Assembly: GCA_900552675.1 (NCBI GenBank)
Contig: USAI01000102.1
Coordinates: 1 to 6,320 of the forward strand
DNA: 6,320 nucleotides
Direction: 5' to 3'
Source of the DNA: an uncultured Prevotella sp.
GTDB lineage: Bacteria; Bacteroidota; Bacteroidia; Bacteroidales; Bacteroidaceae
Position numbers and translations under genes: made by a program. Below, piece after piece: positions 1-5,101 of the stretch (its first letter is position 1; each line of letters starts with the position of its first letter). The notes below the pieces were generated by a model, which was given only the letters and a program-made list of their open reading frames with translations, searched no databases and was not told the DNA's origin.

Positions 1-90
1 GGTATAAATTTTCTGTAGAATCAAAAAGTTTCCCCCTAGATATATCGGGTGAGCCTCGAATCGAATAAAATGGGGTTCTGACAAGGGCAT

Positions 91-123
91 AAAAAAACTT
101 CCCTGTGCTCACGCATAAGGAAG
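91..123 (-). terminator. Hairpin plus T-run ending a short leftward transcript
   Basis: Read on the minus strand, CTTCC and GGAAG (plus 119-123 and 98-102) can pair. An inner TGC/GCA pair surrounds a GTGA loop, and seven T follow immediately. This is the form of an intrinsic terminator, although the outer stem is only 5 bp. It lies over the end of the possible small ORF at 109-258 and downstream of a leftward promoter at 314-344, so it would end a transcript of about 215 nt. Confidence 0.5.
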
Positions 124-258
124 CTCACTGTGTTCAATAGTATACCAATTAATGAAGAATAAAAAACTTTGTCTTGTTTCAGCATCGGCTCGCATCGTTA
201 TGCTGCCGTGTATCGATGATTTATCATTCCGAATATCTTCTTCCGAAATAGCCTTCAT
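109..258 (-). CDS. Possible small hypothetical protein (49 aa)
   Basis: An ATG at 258-256 opens a 49-codon frame that stops with TGA at 111-109. The product begins MKAISEEDIRND, contains SIHGSITMRADAETRQ and ends with the mostly hydrophobic segment SFLFFINWYT followed by IEHSELPYA. I do not recognise the family. Support comes from context: a Bacteroidetes-type leftward promoter lies about 55 bp upstream and a hairpin plus T7 overlaps the stop codon. Against it, there is no Shine-Dalgarno site, the frame is short, and the transcript could equally be a non-coding RNA or the remains of a longer gene. No signal peptide or clear domain is visible. Confidence 0.3.
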   Translation of the reverse strand: MKAISEEDIRNDKSSIHGSITMRADAETRQSFLFFINWYTIEHSELPYA

Positions 259-313
259 CGCAAGGCATAGCCAAAATAAAGAACCTTTTCCTTCGTCCTT
301 ATCTTAACTATTG

Positions 314-344
314 CAAAGATAATAAAGAGAAAGAAACCGCGCAA
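314..344 (-). promoter_or_regulatory. Leftward Bacteroidetes-type promoter
   Basis: On the minus strand TTG (342-344) is followed after 20 bp by TATCTTTG (314-321), matching the Bacteroidetes consensus of -33 TTTG and -7 TAnnTTTG. Transcription would start near 307 and run left towards the hairpin at 91-123. Confidence 0.6.
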
Positions 345-417
345 GTTTTTTGGTGCTTAAATGTCATTTTTTTATTTATTTTGCATTTTGATAGCGTTTA
401 TTTGGCAATTTTCATGC

Positions 418-540
418 TCAAACGGCCTTTTTTTTTTCATTTGTTATCATATCACAAACGCCAAAACCTACGAGAAACAATAGGCCTGCCATCCCCCCAC
501 CAGCGCCACCTGCCGGAATAAAGATTTCGACCCATAGCAT
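418..540 (-). CDS. Possible small glycine-rich membrane peptide (40 aa)
   Basis: The frame starts at ATG 540-538 and ends at TGA 420-418. It has a short amphipathic start (MLWVEIFIPA), a glycine run (GGAGGGMAG), a hydrophobic core (LLFLVGFGV) and a lysine-containing tail (NEKKKAV). That pattern suits a single-span inner-membrane peptide. The stretch is much richer in G and C than its surroundings, which favours coding. The lysine codons lie in a run of ten A, a slippage-prone tract that would alter only the last few residues. An in-frame ATG at 567-565 would give 49 residues. A box ATTG-N19-TACATTTA (543-573) resembles a promoter but sits too close to ATG 540 to serve it; it could serve an internal ATG at 492. 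No function can be assigned. A 35-codon opposite-strand frame covers the same bases and looks less protein-like. Confidence 0.3.
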   Translation of the reverse strand: MLWVEIFIPAGGAGGGMAGLLFLVGFGVCDMITNEKKKAV

Positions 541-643
541 ACTAAATGTATGAAAATGTATAAACATTTCAATAGATAGAAACAGAATGTAAGTTTTTCA
601 CGCTTTTTATAATACATTCTTCACCATTCTGAAAAATAATGTA

Positions 644-651
644 TATATTTG
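644..651 (+). promoter_or_regulatory. Candidate -7 box for the nlpC/P60-epimerase operon
   Basis: TATATTTG followed by GCA fits the Bacteroidetes TAnnTTTG element and is the only such match on this strand between 600 and 810. No good TTTG lies 19-20 bp upstream, so the -33 element is weak or absent. If used, transcription starts near 658 and the leader is about 150 nt, containing the whole repeat array at 666-775. Confidence 0.45.
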
Positions 652-665
652 CAAGGAACAAAGCG

Positions 666-775
666 CAATTAATGGTTTTGCAGAAGACAATTAAACATAT
701 TACGAAAAACAATTAGTGATTTTGCAAAAAACAATTGAACAAATTGCGAGCAACAATTTGAAAAAAGACAATTAA
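666..775 (+). repeat. Imperfect 22-bp-period array with CAATT cores upstream of nlpC/P60
   Basis: CAATT occurs at 666, 688, 710, 732 and 754, each exactly 22 bp after the last, and once more at 769, off register. Units 1, 3 and 4 also share TTGC at offset 12 and A-rich ends; the approximate unit is CAATTAAYGA then TTTTGCRAAAAA. Divergence increases towards the gene. The array lies between the candidate -7 box and the ribosome binding site, so it would be transcribed as leader RNA. It could be operator repeats, an RNA feature or a decayed minisatellite. Confidence 0.75.
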
Positions 776-795
776 AGTTATCATAAAGAATAATT

Positions 796-801
796 GGAGG
801 G
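796..801 (+). promoter_or_regulatory. Strong Shine-Dalgarno site fixing the nlpC/P60 start
   Basis: GGAGGG lies 8 bp before the ATG at 810. This is a strong site for a Bacteroidetes gene, where such sites are often weak, and it supports 810 as the start. Confidence 0.7.
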
Positions 802-809
802 AAACACTG

Positions 810-1811
810 ATGAAGAGATATTTTTCAAACAAATGGAGCCACCTTACTTTCGCGACAATGATGTTGTTTTCGAGCATTGCCACCAATGCCACAGCACAAG
901 AACAAGCCGACACCGCCACATGGGCCGTGCCCGTAGTGTCGGTTACCAACATACGTGTAGGCGGCGACTATGATAAAGAACTTGAAACACAAGCCCTACT
1001 GGGCATGCCCCTGCGCGTAGTGAAGAACGACCACTGGCTGCATGTGCAAACACCCGACAACGACAAAGGCTATGTGCTAAACACATCGGTAAAGAAGATG
1101 ACCGATGCCGAGATGAAGGCTTGGAACAGCGCCCCACAAGTGGTAGTGACCGCCCTCAACGGCTATGTGTATGAAAAGCCCGACCTGAAATCGCAACACG
1201 TGAGCGACGTAGTGGCCGCCAACCGCCTGAAGCTCCTGGGCACGAAAAAGAAATTCTATCATGTTGAATACCCCGACGGCCGAAAGGGCTACCTTCCCAC
1301 CGCCATTGCCATGCCGCTTGAACAATGGCAGCAGAGCGTGAAGCACGATGCACGAAGCATTATTGCCACCGCTATGACCCTGAACGGCACGTCATACTGG
1401 TGGGGTGGCACCAGCACAAAAGGTGTCGACTGCAGCGGTTTTGTGCGCACCACCCTACTGATGCACGACATCACCTTACCTCGCAACGCATCACAGCAAG
1501 CCAAGATAGGCGAATATATCGACATTGCCCCCGACTTTTCAAACCTTATCCCTGGCGACCTCGTCTTCTTTGGTAGAAAGGGCACCGACGAGAAGCCCGC
1601 CCACGTGTCGCACGTAGGCATCTATATTGGCAACCAAAAGTTTATCCACTCGCTGGCATGGGTACACGTGAGCAGTTTCAACCCCGCCGACCCCGAGTAT
1701 GACGAATACGATCTGAACCGCCTATTGTGGGCGCGCCGCATCTTGCCGTTCATCAACAAGATACCCGAGCTCAACACCTCGGCCCACAACGCCTACTATA
1801 ACTGTAAGTAA
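810..1811 (+). CDS. Secreted SH3b-NlpC/P60 family endopeptidase (murein peptide hydrolase, C40)
   Basis: This 333-residue protein is a cysteine peptidase of the NlpC/P60 family. Residues 1-29 form a Sec signal peptide ending ATNATA before QEQ. Two bacterial SH3-like regions follow at about 40-95 and 108-165, then the catalytic domain at about 178-312. Cys208 in DCSGF is the nucleophile, His268 in HVGIYIG the base, and His280 in KFIHS the likely third residue. Order and length resemble YkfC-type gamma-D-glutamyl-L-diamino acid endopeptidases, which cut free murein peptides after L-Ala-D-Glu; in those enzymes an SH3b domain restricts the active site to peptides with a free N-terminal L-Ala. Substrate here is inferred from that resemblance and from the dipeptide epimerase gene 95 bp downstream. 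A general murein hydrolase cannot be excluded. The signal peptide implies periplasmic or envelope action. Start 810 is supported by GGAGGG. Confidence 0.9.
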   Translation: MKRYFSNKWSHLTFATMMLFSSIATNATAQEQADTATWAVPVVSVTNIRVGGDYDKELETQALLGMPLRVVKNDHWLHVQTPDNDKGYVLNTSVKKMTDAEMKAWNSAPQVVVTALNGYVYEKPDLKSQHVSDVVAANRLKLLGTKKKFYHVEYPDGRKGYLPTAIAMPLEQWQQSVKHDARSIIATAMTLNGTSYWWGGTSTKGVDCSGFVRTTLLMHDITLPRNASQQAKIGEYIDIAPDFSNLIPGDLVFFGRKGTDEKPAHVSHVGIYIGNQKFIHSLAWVHVSSFNPADPEYDEYDLNRLLWARRILPFINKIPELNTSAHNAYYNCK

Positions 1812-1817
1812 CAAGGC

Positions 1818-1829
1818 GTGGTGCACCAC
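1818..1829. other. 12-bp perfect palindrome between the operon genes
   Basis: GTGGTGCACCAC is a perfect palindrome six bases after the nlpC/P60 stop codon. No T-run follows, so it is unlikely to terminate transcription. It might stabilise or process the message between the two genes, or be chance. Confidence 0.35.
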
Positions 1830-1906
1830 TCTCGGCACATCGTCCAAAACAATGTAAAACGAGAAAGAGCAACAAATTATTTAAAACAAGAACAAAACAG
1901 CATAAT

Positions 1907-3070
1907 ATGGTTTCAAGAAGAGATTTTCTTAAACGTGCAGCGCTGGCCACCGCAGGTTCAGCGCTCGCCATCAGCAACGCCGACGCCATGACAGGCCTGG
2001 CAAGTGTAGCAGCCAAGAAAGTGAACGTCAACCGCAAGGGCAAAGGCGGAAAGATGACACTCAGATTCTTCCCTTACGAGCTGAAGTTGGCCCACACCTT
2101 CACCGTGGCCACCTACACCCGCACCACCACACCCGACGTACAGGTAGAGATTGAATATGAGGGCGTTACAGGTTATGGCGAAGCCAGCATGCCACCCTAT
2201 CTGGGACAAACGGTGCAAAGCGTTACCACCTTCCTGCAGAAGGTAGACCTGAGCCAGTTTAAGGACCCCTTCATGATGGACGACATCCTCAACTATATCG
2301 ACAGCCTCTCGCCTGGCGACAATGCTGCCAAGGCCGCTGTCGACATTGCTCTGCACGACCTCGTGGGCAAACTCATGGGCCAGCCCTGGTATCGCATCTG
2401 GGGTCTCGACCCCGCCAAGACGCCTAACACCACCTTCACCATCGGCATCGACACCGCAGAAGTGGTAAAACAAAAAACATTAGAGTGTGCCAATAAGTTT
2501 AAGATATTAAAGGTAAAACTGGGTCGCGAAAACGACCATGAGATGATTGAAACCATACGCAGCGTTACCGACCTGCCACTGGCCGTAGACGTAAACCAAG
2601 GCTGGAAAGACCGCCGAAAAGCCCTCGACGAAATTTATTGGCTGAAAGAAAAAGGCGTAGTGATGGTAGAACAGCCCATGCCGAAAGAGCAAATCGACGA
2701 CATAGCATGGCTCACACAAGGCAGTCCGCTGCCCACCTTTGCCGACGAGTCGATACAACGTTTGAAGGACATTAAGGCCATTGAAGGCGCCTTCACGGGC
2801 ATCAACATCAAACTAATGAAGTGTACGGGTATGCGCGAAGCGTGGAAGATGCTCAACTATGCCCATGCACGTGGCATGCGCGTGATGGTGGGCTGCATGA
2901 CCGAGACATCGTGCGCCGTGAGCGCCGCCGCACAGTTCTCGCCACTGGTCGACTTTGCCGACCTTGATGGCAACCTGCTCATCTCTAACGACCGCTTCAA
3001 AGGCATGACCGTGGTAGATGGAAAAATCACCCTACCCAACCGCCCCGGTATTGGCATCGTGAAGCTATAA
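1907..3070 (+). CDS. Dipeptide epimerase (L-Ala-D/L-Glu type), enolase superfamily, Tat signal
   Basis: This 387-residue enzyme belongs to the muconate-lactonizing group of the enolase superfamily. The ordered active-site residues are all present: Lys202-x-Lys204 in LKVKLG on one face, metal ligands Asp228 (AVDVNQGW), Glu255 (VEQP) and Asp280 (FADES), and Lys302 (NIKLMK) on the other face. The DLD motif at 352-354 matches the DxD of L-Ala-D/L-Glu epimerases (YcjG/YkfB), which holds the dipeptide amino group. The reaction would be L-Ala-D-Glu to L-Ala-L-Glu, making murein dipeptide digestible. The N-terminus is MVSRRDFLKR followed by a hydrophobic stretch, a twin-arginine signal; the catalytic part begins near residue 50. 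YcjG and YkfB are cytoplasmic, so export is unusual. The gene follows nlpC/P60 by 95 bp with no internal promoter or terminator seen, implying one operon. Other dipeptide specificities are possible within this family. Confidence 0.9.
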   Translation: MVSRRDFLKRAALATAGSALAISNADAMTGLASVAAKKVNVNRKGKGGKMTLRFFPYELKLAHTFTVATYTRTTTPDVQVEIEYEGVTGYGEASMPPYLGQTVQSVTTFLQKVDLSQFKDPFMMDDILNYIDSLSPGDNAAKAAVDIALHDLVGKLMGQPWYRIWGLDPAKTPNTTFTIGIDTAEVVKQKTLECANKFKILKVKLGRENDHEMIETIRSVTDLPLAVDVNQGWKDRRKALDEIYWLKEKGVVMVEQPMPKEQIDDIAWLTQGSPLPTFADESIQRLKDIKAIEGAFTGINIKLMKCTGMREAWKMLNYAHARGMRVMVGCMTETSCAVSAAAQFSPLVDFADLDGNLLISNDRFKGMTVVDGKITLPNRPGIGIVKL

Positions 3071-3073
3071 ACT

Positions 3074-3145
3074 ATAAAAGGGCAACAAGAACAACAAGGT
3101 TTTCATATACAATTGTGAAAGCCATTGTTCTTATTGTCCTTTTAT
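3074..3145. terminator. Bidirectional hairpin between convergent epimerase and rpn genes
   Basis: Arms 3074-3094 and 3125-3145 are complementary over 21 positions with two mismatches, both of which can be G-U pairs in RNA. An inner stem, 3098-3105 with 3116-3123, closes a 10-base loop. The right arm is T-rich (TTGTCCTTTTAT), and read leftwards the left arm ends CCCTTTTAT. It starts 3 bp after the epimerase stop and lies 45 bp beyond the rpn stop, so it probably terminates both. It is also copy 1 of a repeat seen again at 4501-4583. Confidence 0.6.
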
Positions 3146-3160
3146 TATGCCATGTGGTTG
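3077..3160 (+). repeat. Copy 1 of an ~84-bp hairpin repeat flanking rpn
   Basis: This segment and 4501-4583 share three aligned parts. The left 22 bp differ at three positions (AAAGG[G/A]CAACAA...). The loop is similar (TTTC, ACAAT and AAAG in order). The right 27 bp, TTGTCC then TTTTATTATGCCATG and onwards, have one mismatch. The copies have the same orientation and differ by one base in length. They bracket the Rpn nuclease gene. Confidence 0.7.
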
Positions 3161-3189
3161 TGTTTTGCCGATATGTTTTTTCCTTTGTT

Positions 3190-4143
3190 TTATGTAAGAT
3201 TGTTTATTTCCTCTTCCGTCAAACCTGTTATCTGCATAATCTGTGATGTCGGAAGATTTAAGGAAAACATTTTTTTTGCGATAGCAATTTTCTCTTCTTT
3301 TTTACCCTCATCAATACCTTCAGCTCTTCCTTCTGCTCTTCCTTCTGCTCTTCCTTCTGCTCTTCCTTCTGCAAATCCTTCGTCTCGGCTTGTATCTAAC
3401 ACGCTACGTTGATATCTGATCGCCTCCATGTGCCGTACATAATCGTTTTTCTCAGCAGAGCTTAGGGTATCTATTCTCAGACACTCGCGTGCCTGACTGA
3501 GTCCTGGTGCTGTAGCGTCGGGTGCTATTGATCCTGTTTTAAAGAACTCAATCCATTGATCAAGCGGGGTAGTAGCCACTCTGTCAAAATCGTTCACTCT
3601 CAAGATATAATACTCAGGAAAGAGGTCGCCAGCTTCTTTACGTTCAAGCACGTTTTCGCCATCAGCCAATCCAAGCCCGAAGAATTTCTGGTTTTGACGC
3701 ACTGAGAGTTTCAGAATATCTGACTTATCATGCAAACCACAGAAAAATGTCTTACCATGATACACATAGTCTTTACCTTGCCCGAGTTCGAAATAAACGA
3801 TGTTTATGCTGTAAACCTTTCTTACCTTGTCATAGTCGTTGCCGAGATCGATATAATCGGTTATGGCCTTCGACACGCCATATAACATTCGGTGAAAATA
3901 AGTTAGTTCGCGGTTATTCTGTATCTCAATGATCGTTAATTCGCCCTTGTCGCTTTCAGCAAGTATGTCAACACGATTAAACTTGTCTTCCCCTGTTTCT
4001 TGGTTCGATTCGCTTTCGAGAAATCTCTCAATGGTGTATTTTCGTCCTAACAGCGATTCGAGCAGTCCCTCAATCACAGCATAGTTGGCCTTGTTGCGCA
4101 GAAGGCGTTTCATGGCCCAATCAAATCGTATATAATTATCCAT
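3190..4143 (-). CDS. Rpn family recombination-promoting nuclease / putative transposase (PD-(D/E)XK)
   Basis: This 317-residue protein matches the Bacteroidetes Rpn-like family often annotated 'PD-(D/E)XK nuclease family transposase'. The N-terminal half holds the nuclease core: Asp59 in NRVDILAE, then Glu73-Ile-Gln75 in TIIEIQNNRE, the D...ExQ form of the motif. MDNYIRFDWAMKRLLRNKAN is a typical family start. Middle segments (KVYSINIVYFELG, EYYILRVNDFD) are also family-like. A flexible, charged linker of AEGR repeats at about 258-280 precedes a C-terminal helical tail, IAKKMFSLNLPTSQIMQITG then LTEEEINNL. Members of this family have been shown to be DNA endonucleases that raise RecA-independent recombination; despite the label they are not proven transposases. 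The start ATG (4143-4141) has AAAGGA 8 bp upstream. Third-position GC looks lower than in the upstream operon, consistent with acquisition. The gene converges with the epimerase and is bracketed by hairpin repeats. Confidence 0.88.
   Translation of the reverse strand: MDNYIRFDWAMKRLLRNKANYAVIEGLLESLLGRKYTIERFLESESNQETGEDKFNRVDILAESDKGELTIIEIQNNRELTYFHRMLYGVSKAITDYIDLGNDYDKVRKVYSINIVYFELGQGKDYVYHGKTFFCGLHDKSDILKLSVRQNQKFFGLGLADGENVLERKEAGDLFPEYYILRVNDFDRVATTPLDQWIEFFKTGSIAPDATAPGLSQARECLRIDTLSSAEKNDYVRHMEAIRYQRSVLDTSRDEGFAEGRAEGRAEGRAEGRAEGIDEGKKEEKIAIAKKMFSLNLPTSQIMQITGLTEEEINNLT
3323..3370 (-). repeat. Four perfect 12-bp tandem repeats inside rpn (AEGR repeats)
   Basis: The plus-strand unit GCTCTTCCTTCT occurs four times without a mismatch; degenerate units lie on both sides (TCAATACCTTCA and GCAAATCCTTCG). 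It encodes Ala-Glu-Gly-Arg on the minus strand. Perfect identity of the units suggests recent slippage. As the unit is four codons, copy changes would lengthen or shorten the linker without breaking the frame. Confidence 0.95.
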
Positions 4144-4182
4144 ATTGAAATGTCCTTTCTTGATTTAAATGTTTGTCTGTTA

Positions 4183-4213
4183 CAAATTTACGCAAAAACG
4201 TTTGAACGCCAAT
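4183..4213 (-). promoter_or_regulatory. Promoter of rpn
   Basis: On the minus strand ATTG (4210-4213) is followed after exactly 19 bp by TAAATTTG (4183-4190), an excellent Bacteroidetes TTG-N19-TAnnTTTG promoter. The start site would be near 4176, giving a leader of about 33 nt that contains the AAAGGA ribosome site. Confidence 0.75.
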
Positions 4214-4270
4214 CTTTTTATTGTTTTTTATTTAGCAACAAGCATATTTTCTTCATATTTTTCCTTGTAG

Positions 4271-4282
4271 CAGATTAATCTG
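4271..4282. promoter_or_regulatory. 12-bp palindrome upstream of the rpn promoter
   Basis: CAGATTAATCTG is a perfect palindrome about 60 bp upstream of the rpn -33 element. It could be a binding site for a dimeric regulator. In an AT-rich region a chance palindrome is possible. Confidence 0.3.
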
Positions 4283-4286
4283 ATAG

Positions 4287-4368
4287 TTGTTCAATTCTTC
4301 TTCTCTTGCTTTTTGTTACTTCGTCTTTGCTTGTTTAATTTGCTTTTGCTTATTCAATTTGCTTTTGC
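4287..4368 (-). repeat. Imperfect ~19-23-bp array upstream of rpn
   Basis: Four successive units of 23, 21, 19 and 19 bp each end in TTGC on the plus strand (4287-4309, 4310-4330, 4331-4349, 4350-4368). The last two share AATTTGCTTTTGC. Read towards rpn on the minus strand they become GCAAAAGCAAATTGAATAA, GCAAAAGCAAATTAAACAA and degenerate versions, the last ending GAATTGAACAA. The wording GCAAAA-x-CAATTRAACAA resembles the array ahead of nlpC/P60, in the same orientation relative to the downstream gene. Confidence 0.55.
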
Positions 4369-4500
4369 ATCTACAAAATTAAGAAAAATCGTCTCTTGCA
4401 TCATTGATTGTATGGATATTGGATGATAAGTCAGCTAATTTAAGGTATAACAAAGACGATATACCCCAACGGCAACAATAAAACAACAACAATAACAACA

Positions 4501-4583
4501 AAAGGACAACAATAACAACATGCATTTCTTACACAATGGTAAAAGATGATATTTTGTTGTCCTTTTATTATGCCATGTTGTTG
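4501..4583 (+). repeat. Copy 2 of the ~84-bp hairpin repeat flanking rpn
   Basis: This is the second copy of the element at 3077-3160, upstream of rpn. Its own stem is 4500-4512 with 4554-4566, 13 bp without a mismatch, around a 41-base loop. A CAA/AACAAC-rich low-complexity stretch (about 4478-4500) precedes it. No gene ends close by, so it does not look like an ordinary terminator here. Confidence 0.7.
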
Positions 4584-4620
4584 GATAAGAGAATATTGTG
4601 GCGTTTTTAACAATCTATTT

Positions 4621-4637
4621 CGCGCTTCGCGCGTTTT
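4621..4637 (+). terminator. GC mini-hairpin followed by T4
   Basis: CGCGC-TTC-GCGCG is a 5-bp all-GC stem with a 3-base loop, followed by TTTT. It has terminator form but no rightward gene ends nearby, so it may instead be part of the dispersed repeat that follows. Confidence 0.35.
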
Positions 4638-4640
4638 CTT

Positions 4641-4688
4641 GAACACGAATTTCCATGAATTATCCACAAATTAACTCATGAATTATCC
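4641..4688. repeat. CATGAATTATCC repeats
   Basis: CATGAATTATCC occurs at 4654-4665 and 4677-4688, with related ACGAATTTCC and ACAAATTAAC between and before, giving a spacing near 11-12 bp. On the minus strand it reads as alternating AATTCATG/AATTTGTG/AATTCGTG units. I recall similar AATTCGTG-type tandem sequences as common intergenic repeats in Bacteroidales, but could not check this. Confidence 0.5.
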
Positions 4689-4690
4689 TC

Positions 4691-4819
4691 GTAGGACAGT
4701 GGTCTCTGTGCCCCGTCCTCCCGAAATTAGAAATGGGCAATAAATATGTGAGGTTTTCAACAGGAACTGCTTACTTAGGTTGGGTGCTGGAGGACGGGGC
4801 GCAGAGACCACCGTCCTAC
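4691..4819. repeat. REPIN/BIME-like pair of inverted GTAG-headed palindromes
   Basis: Arms 4691-4721 and 4789-4819 are inverted copies of 31 bp with two mismatches, around a 67-bp spacer. Each arm read inwards begins GTAG and then forms its own imperfect hairpin: GGACRG and GG pair with CCCCGTCC across a TCTCTGYG loop, with one bulged base. A GTAG head before a bulged palindrome, in inverted pairs, is the layout of REP elements mobilised by RAYT (TnpA-REP) Y1 transposases. No RAYT gene lies in this window. The arms are clearly GC-richer than their surroundings. Confidence 0.75.
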
Positions 4820-4905
4820 TTGAAGGGCGCATCCATTTAGATAAAAATAAAACGCTGGTCACACAATCATCCGTAAGATTTACTGTTCTATTAACCATGC
4901 AGATT

Positions 4906-4971
4906 ATTATCTGATAACAAGCAAATAATTATCTGATACCAAGCGATTATTTTTCTGATATGCGCCGAAAA
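4906..4971. repeat. 22-bp-period block A (CTGATA motif, three units)
   Basis: CTGATA occurs at 4911, 4933 and 4955, exactly 22 bp apart. Units 1 and 2 share ATTATCTGATA, then ACAAGC or CCAAGC; the third keeps TTTTTCTGATA and then diverges. This is the first of a run of blocks with the same period. Confidence 0.8.
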
Positions 4972-5097
4972 ATTGGGCGGAAAGGGCCAAAAAGTCGTCT
5001 CACAACGGTCGTTCTCCATGCTCGTAACGGTCGATATGAACACGAGCATCGACCGTTCTCCATGTTCACAACGGTCGATGCGGCATGACTTTCTCAA
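4964..5097. repeat. 22-bp-period block B (GCC-A5, then ACGGTCG motif with one inverted unit)
   Basis: GCC plus a run of A starts at 4964 and again at 4986. AACGGTCG then lies at 5004, 5026 and 5070. The missing slot, 5050-5057, carries its reverse complement CGACCGTT. Segments 5010-5035 and 5054-5079 are direct repeats of 26 bp with three mismatches, 44 bp (two periods) apart. The pattern is a 44-bp repeat built of 22-bp halves. Confidence 0.75.
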
Positions 5098-5101
5098 TGT
5101 T

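Noticed and set aside
414..521. Plus-strand 35-codon frame opposite the possible membrane peptide
   Set aside because: Composition is His/Pro/Arg-rich with no ribosome site; the minus-strand frame is more protein-like. Neither is proven.
666..775. Replication iterons, since 22 bp is a common iteron length
   Set aside because: No Rep gene, DnaA boxes or plasmid functions are nearby, and the array is degenerate and sits directly upstream of a chromosomal-type operon.
713..952. 79-codon minus-strand frame with membrane-like stretches
   Set aside because: It overlaps the nlpC leader array and reads antisense through the signal peptide region, which explains its hydrophobicity.
3125..3412. 95-codon plus-strand frame ending in repeated Ser-Ala-Leu-Pro
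   Set aside because: It is antisense to the 3' end of rpn; its repeats are the shadow of the AEGR-coding repeats.
3190..4143. A complete insertion sequence built around the 'putative transposase' gene
   Set aside because: No terminal inverted repeats or short target duplication were found at matching distances, only the direct hairpin repeats, and Rpn proteins are nucleases without proven transposition.
4440..4667. 75-codon minus-strand frame with a hydrophobic end
   Set aside because: The hydrophobic part arises from the AACAAC-rich low-complexity stretch and the hairpin repeat, not from protein-like sequence.
4691..4819. Invertible promoter segment bounded by inverted repeats
   Set aside because: No invertase gene lies nearby, no convincing promoter is seen in the 67-bp spacer, and the arms have internal hairpins with GTAG heads, which fit a REP doublet better. 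Inversion is not strictly excluded.
4683..4898. 71-codon minus-strand frame
   Set aside because: Most of it is translation through both REPIN arms and their spacer, giving mirrored peptides (RTVVSAPRPP and GGRGTETTV). No promoter or ribosome site was seen.
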